DNA from: Candidatus Krumholzibacteriota bacterium
Lineage (GTDB): Bacteria > Krumholzibacteriota > Krumholzibacteriia > LZORAL124-64-63
Direction: 5' to 3'
NCBI GenBank assembly: GCA_022711765.1
Contig: JAKLEB010000002.1
Coordinates: 248,001-312,000 of the forward strand
Length of the DNA stretch: 64,000 nucleotides
Position 1 is the first letter of the stretch. Each line of letters begins with the position of its first letter. Of this stretch, positions 9,474-17,587 are shown one piece after another. The position numbers and the translations under genes were made by a program. Below the pieces are notes generated by a model. It was given only the letters and a program-made list of their open reading frames with translations, was not told the DNA's origin and searched no databases.

Positions 9474-12400
9474 ATGGTGGACGACGGGGATCGATTCGAC
9501 CCATTGATTCGCGGCTCGGTCGCGGGTGATGCGCGGGACGCCGGGCGCGCCGCGCCGCCGGCCGTGTCGCCGCCCGCCATCGAGGTCCTGCTGCGCAAGG
9601 TCGAGTCCCAGTTCACGATCGTGGCCGGCAGCGCGGCCAAGGTCGCCGACGGAAGCGCGACGCTGCGCGAGCGATTGAACGCGCTCGGGGACCCCGGACT
9701 CGCCCTGGCCTGCGGCCGGCGCCTCGCGGCGCTGCTGCGCGCGCACCACGGCAAACGCGCGCATGCCCTGTTCCCCTTCCTCTGCGACCAGCTCTTCGCG
9801 ACCGCGGATCCGATCGGACTCGCCCTCGATCTCCTGCAAGCCCGCGACCTGCCGCTACGGCGGCAGGCCGTCGACGCGGTCGTCGGGCGCTGGACCGCCG
9901 GAGACCTCGCGCCGGACGTCGCGCTGGCGGAAGCTCTCGCGGCCGCGCTGGCGAGCCTCGGCGAGGCGGACGGCGGCTCGGCCGCCGAGGCGAGCCTGCT
10001 CGATCGTGCGGCCGCGTTCCTGGGCCGGCTCGCGGCCGGCGACGCCCGCGTCGAGCCGGATCCGGAGCGGTCCCTCGAGGAGCTGCTGCGCCCCGGCGTT
10101 CCGGAAGCGCTCCGTGGCCTCGCCGCGCGCCTGCTCGATCGCGGCGGGCAGCCGCTGCCGGCCGATCGCCTCGAACGGCTCGTGGGGGTCGAGGCCGCCG
10201 CGGTCCTGGGCGGCGTCTGCCTGTACACGCGGGCGAGCCACCGCGATCTCGTCGACCTGACGCCCGACGGCGGCGTCTCGCCGGCCCGCGTCGCCCAGTT
10301 CGCGGCCGCGCAGGCGACCCTGGGCGCGACCGCGCTGGGGGCGGTGATCGGCGCGCTGGGCTGGCGCGCCGTGTCGACGGGCCTGTGGGTCGAGCGCTGG
10401 ATCGGGTGGAGCGTCGACGGGAGCTACCCGTTACTGGTCACCCCCGCCGAGGCGGAGATCCTCGAGCAGAGCGGCGAGGGCCGCCGCGTCTGGGATCGCT
10501 TCCTCGTGATCGCTCACGGCGGGACCGCCGAGACCGGGGTCGCTCGCGACGAGGAGACGGTCGCCGTCCGCCAGTTCCGGCGGCACAACCTCGTCCACGC
10601 CGAGCTCCTGGGCGAGATCCTCGAGGTCGCCCCGGTGACTCCCGCGAAGGTGGCGCGCATCCTCGCCGGCCTGGACGAGGTGGTCACGCTCTTCGCCGCG
10701 CTCTTCGCGGGTCACACCGAGGACGCGGCGCGCGTCGCCGAGCGCTACGCCGCGTTGCGGGCGCCCATCGCGGCGGGGATCGCCGGCGTGCCCGCCGGCC
10801 AGGCGCTGGACGCCGAGCTGACGCGCCTCGTCCAGATGTTCGAGGACCCGCGCACCCTCGACGAGGTCCGCACCCTGCACGGGCTGAAGCGCTATCTCCA
10901 CCAGCAGGGGCTGCGCCTCGCGTTCCGCCGGTTCCGCTCGAGCCGCACCGCGAACCGGACCGTGGACCTGGCCGTCGTCGCGGGCGAGCGGGTCGTTCAC
11001 ACGCTCCGCAAGATCCGCTACCTCGATTTCGAGCCGCTGGCGCACCCCGGGGCGATCCCGTTCTTCCCGGCCCTCGTCGTCGAGGCGTTCGCGCATCGCC
11101 TGCTCGAGGGCCGGACGGACGCGCCCGACGTCGAGATCCTGATCTACGGCAACGAGGTCCAGACCTTCGTCAACTTCCGCAACCATCCGGCCTTCTTGCG
11201 GATCGACTTCTCGCCGCCCCTGCGCGGCGGGATGGTCGACCTCGAGTACTTCGGCGTCAGCCAGTACGAGCTCGAGCACCATCCCGATCTGTCGCTGCCG
11301 TGGATCCAGCGCGCCTTCAGGCGACTCGATTTCGACGCCACGGCGGACGGTCAGCGGCTGCATATCCGGTACGACAAGGAGCGCGCGTTCGACTTCGCCG
11401 ACCTCGTCCGCGGCACGCGGCGGCTCTGCTCGCTGCTGCCTCACCTCATGGATCTGGACTGGAACCTCGGCGGACTCCGCTACCCGCCGCCGGCGAAGGC
11501 CGCGATCGCCGACCACTGGGCCGACTGGATCGCGCGGTGGGGCCTCCTGCCCGTGGACGACCTTTTGACGAGCGACCGGCGCGCGATCCTCCGCGAGATC
11601 CGCGACGGTCCGGCCGGACCGGAGCAGGTCGCCTGGGATGGCTGGGGCGAGGTTGTCGACCGCTTCTTTGGGGCGCGCTGCGACGCCGTCTGGTTGCGCG
11701 TGCAGGCCGCGCGCGAGGCCGGCTCGCTGCGCGCGGCCGGCGAGCCGGACGCGCCGCTGCGGTTCGCGGCGATGCTGGCCGAGGGCAGCCAGGCCCTGGC
11801 CGGCGCCGCGCGGCTCGCCGGCGTCGTGGCGGCCGTCGAGCGGCACCTTCGCTTCACGACGGTCGGTTCCATCCAGGGCCACCCCGTGCAGCAGGCCTCC
11901 CTGCTGTTGCCCGGAGAGGTCGTCGAGGTTTCGGTCCTTCGCGACGGCAACGGCATCGCCCGGCTCGCCCTGGCCAGGGAGCGGCCGTTCCGCTACACGC
12001 CGGGACCGCCGCCGCGCTGCGACGCCGAAGGTGGCGCCGGCCGCGCGATCGACGACAGGGACCTGCTCTGCCGGTTGCGGCGGGACAACTACCTGGCTGC
12101 GAGTCACGACCTGCCGGCCGAGGCGCTGCGGGCGGAGCAGGAGGCGCTCGTGTCGCTCTTCGCGGCGGCCGATCCGCTGGCCGTGCCGGCGCCGGCCGCG
12201 GGCGACCGGACGGTCGCCGGCATCGTCGCGGCGCCGGGCAGAGCCGCCGGCGTCGCCGTGTTCTACCGCGCCGACCTGACCCCCGACGACCTGGACGGCT
12301 GCGTCCTGTTCGCGCCCGCACTCCGGCCCGCCGACACGCCGCTCTTGCGCCGGGTCGCGGCGATCGTCTCGACGGGCGGCGGCGTGCTCAGCCACGCCGG

Positions 12401-14486
12401 TTTGATCGCGCTCGAGCTGGGCAAACCGTCGCTCCTCGTCGAGGGATCGTGGCGGCTCGGCGAAGCGAGCCGGCCGGAGCTCGGCTGCCGGACCGTGGAC
12501 TACCGCGAGGACCAGCAATCGGTCGGCGTCTTCTGCGTGGCGCTGCGCCGCGACCTGCGCGAACGCGAGGAGGTCCTGCGCGCGGGCGACCTCGTGGTCG
12601 TCGACGCCGAGCTGGGCTGCCTTGGCGTCCTCGGTCAGGACCGGGACGCGCTCGCGCTGCAGGGCGAGCTGAGCCGCCTCGACACGGTGACCAGCGAGCT
12701 GATGCACTCGCCCGAGGGGCCGCGGAAGCTGGAGCTGCGCGGCCGATTCCTGCGCACGACCCACCAGCTCGCCAAGCTCCTGGCCCGGCTCGATCAGCCG
12801 GCGCTCGCGCGCCACGCCGCGCGCGAGCTGCTCTCGAGCCGCCGGCTGGACGGCGACACGGACGGCGCCGACCTCGAGGCCACTGGACGGTCCGACCTGT
12901 TGCGCCGCCTGTTCGCCAATCGGCGCTGCGGGGCGACCGCCCGCGAGGCCGCGATTCGCGAGGCGGCTGAGCTCGGGCGCCGCCTCGACGCGCTGCGCGA
13001 GGACACGCAGCGCGCGCTCGCGACGGCGGAGACCGTGCACGAGGTCCTGTACCTGAGGCTCGGCGTGCGGCGGCTCCAGCGGATGCTCGCGGCAGCCAGC
13101 CGATCGCTCGCTCAGGCGGGCGCGCCCGTGGCAGGGGATCCGGACTCCACGGGCGGGCGGCTCGACCAGCGCGCGCGGGAGCGCCTCGAGACGCTGCGCG
13201 CGCGGATCGTGGCCGACCTCGCCCGAGGCGCGGCCGCGCCCGAGCAGTGGTGGCGGTTGCGGTCGCTCCTCTCGACGGCGGAGGCGCTCGACCAGCTGCT
13301 GGGGCCCGCGCCCGCCGCCGACGTCCAGTTCGCGTCGCGCCGCCGCGCACACGCCGCCCTGGTCGACGGCGAGCAGAAGGCTCGCGCGCGCCTCGCCGAT
13401 CGCGCGCTCGTCACGTCCCGGGACGGCGGCCTGGAGCTCGCGCTGGCGATCGGCGGCAAGGGCGCCGGGCTCGCCGAGATCGAGCGCTGTCTCGGCGCGA
13501 CGTCGGTCCCGCCGTGGTTCGCGGTGAGCGATGCCGCGTTTCGCCGGTCGCTCGGCGCCGGCATCGGGGCGGCCGAGCCGGCGCTCGGGCTCGTCGCCGG
13601 AACGCCGATCCTGATCGCCATCGATCGCGTGCTGGAGCATCCGGACCTGGAGGTGCGCGACCAGGCCGCCGCGATCCGCGAGCTCTGGCGGTCGCTCGTC
13701 CTGCCGGTCGACCTCGCGCAGGCGATCGCCGGCGGCTACCGGTCGCTGGGCGAGGCGAGCGGTTCCGGGACCGAGCCGTTCGTCGCGGTCCGGTCCTCGA
13801 CGCGCGAGGAAGATTCGACGCAGTCCTCGTGGGCTGGCCAGTTCGACACGTTCCTCTACATCCGCGGCGAGGAATCGGTCCTCGAGCACCTCAAGCTCGC
13901 CTGGGCCAGCCTCTGGTCGGAGCGCGCCCTGCAGCACCGCCAGGCGCTGCGCGCGGCGGGAGTCGACCTCGAGCTGGAGGCGTACCCCGGGGGCGGCATC
14001 CTCATCCAGCGGATCGTCGACAGCCGCGTCGCGGGAGTGCTGCAGACCCTCGCGGCGGCCTCGGGCCAGCCGCGCGAGATGGTCCTGAACGTCGGCCTCG
14101 GCCTCGGCGAGGGCGTCGTGTCCGGCGCGGTCGAAGTCGATCAGGTCGTCGTGTCGCGGACCGTGCCGGTCGACATCGACCCGCTGCGTTTCCGCTACAC
14201 GGTGGGGGACAAGCGCAGCCGGGTCGTCTTCGACCGTCGCACCGGCCAGGGGACCCGCCTCGAGGACACGCTCTACCATCAGCGCCTGCGCCCCGCGCTC
14301 GAGTACCCCGACCTCTGCGCGATCGTACGGGCGGCGGCCCGCCTGGAGGCCGCGTTCGGCTATCCCCTGGACCTGGAGTTCGCGTTCGAGGAGGATACGC
14401 TGTGGATCCTGCAGGCGCGTCCGATCGTCGCGTTCCAGGACGCGCTGCGGGAGACCTGCGCGCACTCTCCCTGGGTCCGAACCTGA
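9474..14486 (+). CDS. Large PEP synthase/PPDK-like protein with permuted domain order
   Basis: 1670 residues. The C-terminal third (about residues 1320-1660) is a pyruvate phosphate dikinase-type ATP-binding domain: GGKGAGLAEIE at about 1327, VAVRSSTREEDS, WASLWSERAL, LIQRIVDSRVAGVLQT and a closing LEFAFEEDTLWILQARPI. The phosphohistidine swivel domain comes before it: STGGGVLSHAGLIALELGKP with the candidate His974. In PEP synthase and PPDK the order is ATP-grasp, His domain, PEP/pyruvate barrel; here the first two are swapped and I see no barrel. The first 800 or so residues are unrecognised, rich in Ala/Arg and probably helical in part. A phosphotransfer role is inferred; the acceptor is unknown. 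ATG 9474 is a guess; GTG 9408 is in frame upstream. Confidence 0.8.
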   Translation: MVDDGDRFDPLIRGSVAGDARDAGRAAPPAVSPPAIEVLLRKVESQFTIVAGSAAKVADGSATLRERLNALGDPGLALACGRRLAALLRAHHGKRAHALFPFLCDQLFATADPIGLALDLLQARDLPLRRQAVDAVVGRWTAGDLAPDVALAEALAAALASLGEADGGSAAEASLLDRAAAFLGRLAAGDARVEPDPERSLEELLRPGVPEALRGLAARLLDRGGQPLPADRLERLVGVEAAAVLGGVCLYTRASHRDLVDLTPDGGVSPARVAQFAAAQATLGATALGAVIGALGWRAVSTGLWVERWIGWSVDGSYPLLVTPAEAEILEQSGEGRRVWDRFLVIAHGGTAETGVARDEETVAVRQFRRHNLVHAELLGEILEVAPVTPAKVARILAGLDEVVTLFAALFAGHTEDAARVAERYAALRAPIAAGIAGVPAGQALDAELTRLVQMFEDPRTLDEVRTLHGLKRYLHQQGLRLAFRRFRSSRTANRTVDLAVVAGERVVHTLRKIRYLDFEPLAHPGAIPFFPALVVEAFAHRLLEGRTDAPDVEILIYGNEVQTFVNFRNHPAFLRIDFSPPLRGGMVDLEYFGVSQYELEHHPDLSLPWIQRAFRRLDFDATADGQRLHIRYDKERAFDFADLVRGTRRLCSLLPHLMDLDWNLGGLRYPPPAKAAIADHWADWIARWGLLPVDDLLTSDRRAILREIRDGPAGPEQVAWDGWGEVVDRFFGARCDAVWLRVQAAREAGSLRAAGEPDAPLRFAAMLAEGSQALAGAARLAGVVAAVERHLRFTTVGSIQGHPVQQASLLLPGEVVEVSVLRDGNGIARLALARERPFRYTPGPPPRCDAEGGAGRAIDDRDLLCRLRRDNYLAASHDLPAEALRAEQEALVSLFAAADPLAVPAPAAGDRTVAGIVAAPGRAAGVAVFYRADLTPDDLDGCVLFAPALRPADTPLLRRVAAIVSTGGGVLSHAGLIALELGKPSLLVEGSWRLGEASRPELGCRTVDYREDQQSVGVFCVALRRDLREREEVLRAGDLVVVDAELGCLGVLGQDRDALALQGELSRLDTVTSELMHSPEGPRKLELRGRFLRTTHQLAKLLARLDQPALARHAARELLSSRRLDGDTDGADLEATGRSDLLRRLFANRRCGATAREAAIREAAELGRRLDALREDTQRALATAETVHEVLYLRLGVRRLQRMLAAASRSLAQAGAPVAGDPDSTGGRLDQRARERLETLRARIVADLARGAAAPEQWWRLRSLLSTAEALDQLLGPAPAADVQFASRRRAHAALVDGEQKARARLADRALVTSRDGGLELALAIGGKGAGLAEIERCLGATSVPPWFAVSDAAFRRSLGAGIGAAEPALGLVAGTPILIAIDRVLEHPDLEVRDQAAAIRELWRSLVLPVDLAQAIAGGYRSLGEASGSGTEPFVAVRSSTREEDSTQSSWAGQFDTFLYIRGEESVLEHLKLAWASLWSERALQHRQALRAAGVDLELEAYPGGGILIQRIVDSRVAGVLQTLAAASGQPREMVLNVGLGLGEGVVSGAVEVDQVVVSRTVPVDIDPLRFRYTVGDKRSRVVFDRRTGQGTRLEDTLYHQRLRPALEYPDLCAIVRAAARLEAAFGYPLDLEFAFEEDTLWILQARPIVAFQDALRETCAHSPWVRT

Positions 14487-14528
14487 GCCGCCGGCCCGTG
14501 TCCGCACGGACCGGCTAGGAGACCGACC

Positions 14529-16796
14529 ATGATCCGCCGCGAGGAAGCGCTGCAGTACCACGCTGGGGACCGGTCCGGCAAGATCGCCGTCGTGCCGAGC
14601 AAATCCTGCGTCAGCCCTCGCGAGGTGCGGCTGGCCTACCTGCCCGGCGCCGTCTTCGCCGCGCAGGAGATCGGCGAGGATCCCGCCGCGGCCTGGCGAT
14701 ACACGGCGCGCGGCAACCTGGTGGCCGTGGTCACCAACGGCACCGCGGTGCCCGGCCTCGGCAACGTGGGGCCGGCCGCCGCCAAGCCGATCCAGGAAGG
14801 GATGGCCGTTCTCTTCAAGCGCCTCGCGGACATCGACGTCTTCGATCTCGAGCTGGACGCGACCGATCCCGAACGCATCGTCGAGACGGTGCGGATCCTG
14901 GAGCCGACCTTCGGCGGGATCAACCTCAAGGACCTCCGGGCTCCCGAGGGCCTCGCGGTCTACGACCGCTTGCGCGAGGCCCTGCGGATCCCCGTCTTCC
15001 ACGAGAACCTCTACAGCACCGCCGTCGTCGCGATCGCGGCCCTGATCAACGCGCTCGAGCTGGCCGACAAGACGATCGCGGACGCGCGGATCGTGATCTG
15101 CGGCGCCGGCACGGTCGGCCTCGGCTGCGCCCGCCTCGTCGCGGCGCTCGGCGTGCCGCGGGAGAACCTGCTGCTCTACGACGTCCACGGGCTCGTCCAT
15201 CCGGACCGCGAGGACCTCAACCCGTACCAGCGCGCATTCGCCCGCGCCGAGTCCGCCCGGACCCTCGCCGAGGGCATGCGCGGCGCCGACGCGTTCCTCG
15301 GCGCCTCGGCCGGCGGCGTCGTCGGCCCCGAGCTGGTCCGCTCGATGAACCGCTACCCGATCATCTTCGCCATGGCGACCCCCGACCCGGAGATCGGCTA
15401 CGACGCGGCGCGGGCGGTCCGGCACGACGCCATCGTCGGCACGAGCCTCAACACGTCCGCCAACGCCATCGTCGACCTGCTCAGCTTCCCGTACATCTTC
15501 CGCGGCGCGCTGGACGTCCAGGCCTCGACGATCAGCGAGGGGATGATGCTGGCCGCGGCGCGCAGCCTCGCCGAGCTCGCGCGAGAGGAGGTGCCGGAGG
15601 AGGTGAGCCGCGCCTACGGCGACGCGGCCTTCACGTTCGGGCCGGAGTACCTGCTGCCCAAGCCGATCGACCCGCGCATCCTGGTGCGGCAGTCGTCCGC
15701 GGTCGCCCGCCAGGCGATGGAGGAGGGCCTCGCCGCGCGGCCCGTGGACGCGGTCGCGCTGGAGGAGAGCCTGACGGTGCGCCTCGGCACGGGTCGCGAG
15801 CTGCTGCGCCAGCTCATCATCAAGGCCCGGCGCGTGAGTCCGCGGGTCGTGTTGCCGGAGGGCGCGAACGAGACGATCCTGCGCGCGTCGGTCATGCTGA
15901 TGGACGAGGGCATCGCCCACCCCGTGCTGCTGGGCGACGACGGGCGGATCCGCCGCACGGCGCAGCGGCTGGGGATCGACCTGGGCGGCGCCGCGATCGT
16001 CGACCCGGTCCACAGCCCGCAGCAGGCCGCCTACGCCGAGGCCTACTTCCGGCTGCGCGGCCGGCGCGGCATGACCATGGATCTCGCGCTGGACCGCATC
16101 CTGCAGCCCAAGCACTTCGGCACGATGATGCTGCACACCGGCGACGCCGACCTGATGATCTGCGGCATCGCGGACCACTACGCCGAGACGATGCGCACGG
16201 TCATCGAGGTCATCGGCCCGGCGAGCGGCGTGCGGCGGATCTCGAGCCTGCAGCTCGTGCTGCGGCCCAAGGAGGTCTACTTCCTGGCCGACTGCGCCGT
16301 CAACATCGAGCCGAGCGCCGAGGACCTCGCGGAGATCGCGCTGCTGTCGGCCCAGATGGTCCGGTCCCTGGGGATCGAGCCGCGCGTCGCGATGCTCTCG
16401 TACTCGAATTTCGGGAGCGTCGAGAATCCGCAGGTCCGCAAGGTCCGCGAGGCGACCCGCCTCGCGCGGCGGCTGAGCTCCAGCCTCGTCATCGAGGGCG
16501 AGGTGCAGCTCGAGACCGCGCTGGACGGCGACATCCGCCGCCGCTACTTCCCGTTCTCGGACCTCACGCAGAACGCGAACATCCTGATCTTCCCGGACCT
16601 GCAGTCGGGCAACCTCGCGCTGCACCTGTTGCAGAAGCTCGGCGACGCGGTCGTGGTGGGACCGGTCCTGATGGGCACGCGGCGGCCGGTCCACGTGATC
16701 CAGTACGGGGCGCCGGCGCAGGACGTCGTGCACCTCGCGGCGATCGGGGCGCTGCAGATCGCGGATGCGGCGACCGGGATCGACGCCAGGACGTAG
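14529..16796 (+). CDS. Malic enzyme-like / phosphate acetyltransferase-like fusion with altered malic active site
   Basis: 755 residues with the MaeB architecture: N-terminal malic domain, NAD-binding domain ([12 protein letters not shown], about 192-204) and C-terminal phosphotransacetylase-like domain from about residue 425 ([15 protein letters not shown] onward). The fold is clear ([39 protein letters not shown]). The malic site is not standard: NLED is NLKD (Lys134 where a metal Glu is expected), HDDQHGTA is HENLYSTA (Asn160 at a metal Asp), SNPTPE is MATPDPE, and the usual NQVNN is changed to NAIVD. Oxidative decarboxylation of malate is therefore doubtful, while the PTA domain looks intact. 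It follows the PEP synthase-like gene by 42 bases, probably in one operon. Confidence 0.85.
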   Translation: MIRREEALQYHAGDRSGKIAVVPSKSCVSPREVRLAYLPGAVFAAQEIGEDPAAAWRYTARGNLVAVVTNGTAVPGLGNVGPAAAKPIQEGMAVLFKRLADIDVFDLELDATDPERIVETVRILEPTFGGINLKDLRAPEGLAVYDRLREALRIPVFHENLYSTAVVAIAALINALELADKTIADARIVICGAGTVGLGCARLVAALGVPRENLLLYDVHGLVHPDREDLNPYQRAFARAESARTLAEGMRGADAFLGASAGGVVGPELVRSMNRYPIIFAMATPDPEIGYDAARAVRHDAIVGTSLNTSANAIVDLLSFPYIFRGALDVQASTISEGMMLAAARSLAELAREEVPEEVSRAYGDAAFTFGPEYLLPKPIDPRILVRQSSAVARQAMEEGLAARPVDAVALEESLTVRLGTGRELLRQLIIKARRVSPRVVLPEGANETILRASVMLMDEGIAHPVLLGDDGRIRRTAQRLGIDLGGAAIVDPVHSPQQAAYAEAYFRLRGRRGMTMDLALDRILQPKHFGTMMLHTGDADLMICGIADHYAETMRTVIEVIGPASGVRRISSLQLVLRPKEVYFLADCAVNIEPSAEDLAEIALLSAQMVRSLGIEPRVAMLSYSNFGSVENPQVRKVREATRLARRLSSSLVIEGEVQLETALDGDIRRRYFPFSDLTQNANILIFPDLQSGNLALHLLQKLGDAVVVGPVLMGTRRPVHVIQYGAPAQDVVHLAAIGALQIADAATGIDART

Positions 16797-16885
16797 CGAT
16801 CCGGGACTCCGGCACGTGCGTCGCGCCGAACAGGCCGTCGGTCGGGCGCGTGCAGGTCGCCGCGTGACCGGCGCCGTCGCCGCGG

Positions 16886-16914
16886 TTTCGTTCGCCGTCG
16901 TCTCATGCTAGGAT
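16886..16914 (+). promoter_or_regulatory. Candidate promoter (extended -10) for the class II aldolase gene
   Basis: Weak -35 TTTCGT (16886-16891), 17-base spacer, then TGC-TAGGAT (16906-16914), an extended -10. The -10 covers ATG 16913, which supports ATG 16949 as the true start. Assigned by eye. Confidence 0.3.
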
Positions 16915-16948
16915 GCCCGCGCCGCTTTCCGCGGCGGAGGCGACGCGC

Positions 16949-17569
16949 ATGCAGCATCCCGGCGACCGCGAAGGCGTCATCAAGTACACGGCGGACCACG
17001 TCCGCCGCCCGCTCGACGAGCCCGCCGGCCTGATCGAGCTGCTGCGCTGGCGCCCGCGCCTGTACGAGCGGCGGCTCATCGGCGCCGACCAGGATGGGCT
17101 CGGCTACGGCAACCTCAGCGTCCGGCTGCGCGCGTCGCCGCGCTTCCTGATCAGCGGCACCCAGACGAGCGGGCTCGCGGCCGTTCACGCCGGCCACTTC
17201 GCCGAGGTCACGGCCGTGGACCTCGCCCGCAACTACCTGAAGTGCGCGGGCGAGGTCCAGGCGTCGTCCGAGGCCATGACGCACGCCGCGCTGTATCAGG
17301 CCGACCCGGCGATCCGCGCCGTGGTCCACGTGCACTCGCGGCGGCTATGGGAGCGGCACCGCGGAACGTTGCCGACCACCCGGGAAGAGGCAGCGTACGG
17401 GACGCCCGAGATGGGCTACGAGATGATCCGCCTGTACCGCCGCGGCGCGCTCGCGAAGCAGGGCGTGATCGTCATGGGCGGGCATCCGGAGGGCATGATC
17501 GCCTTCGGCCGGTCGATGGCCGAGGCCGCCGGGCTCATCCTCGAGCTCGACGCTGCAGCCTCCGTCTGA
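16949..17569 (+). CDS. Class II aldolase/adducin-family protein
   Basis: 206 residues. Class II aldolases (fuculose- and rhamnulose-phosphate aldolases and relatives) use a metal held by one Glu and three His. The matching elements are GNLSVRL and FLISGTQTSG (phosphate-loop region), SSEAMTHAAL (candidate catalytic or metal Glu), HVHS (two His) and GGHPEG (candidate third His). The substrate cannot be named. I chose ATG 16949, which has GGAGG 8 bases upstream; ATG 16913 lies within a probable -10 element. It is convergent with the following beta-propeller gene and could be a separate unit from the malic-enzyme-like gene. Confidence 0.8.
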   Translation: MQHPGDREGVIKYTADHVRRPLDEPAGLIELLRWRPRLYERRLIGADQDGLGYGNLSVRLRASPRFLISGTQTSGLAAVHAGHFAEVTAVDLARNYLKCAGEVQASSEAMTHAALYQADPAIRAVVHVHSRRLWERHRGTLPTTREEAAYGTPEMGYEMIRLYRRGALAKQGVIVMGGHPEGMIAFGRSMAEAAGLILELDAAASV

Positions 17570-17587
17570 ACCCGCGTCGTCGACCCG

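Noticed and set aside
6884..10228. Long minus-strand frame spanning nuoM, nuoN and the following gene
   Set aside because: It is a shadow frame; the plus strand encodes clear NuoM and NuoN proteins.
10431..16733. Very long open frame on the minus strand, opposite the PEP synthase-like and malic-like genes
   Set aside because: GC-rich codon bias makes the complementary strand free of stops. The translation is Arg/Glu/Asp/His-rich, has no domain and lies exactly opposite well-supported genes.
16949..17569. Class II aldolase-like gene as part of the microcompartment pathway
   Set aside because: Some microcompartments encode a class II aldolase, but this gene is 20 kb away, has no packaging signal and no copy of the 17-bp operator was noticed before it.
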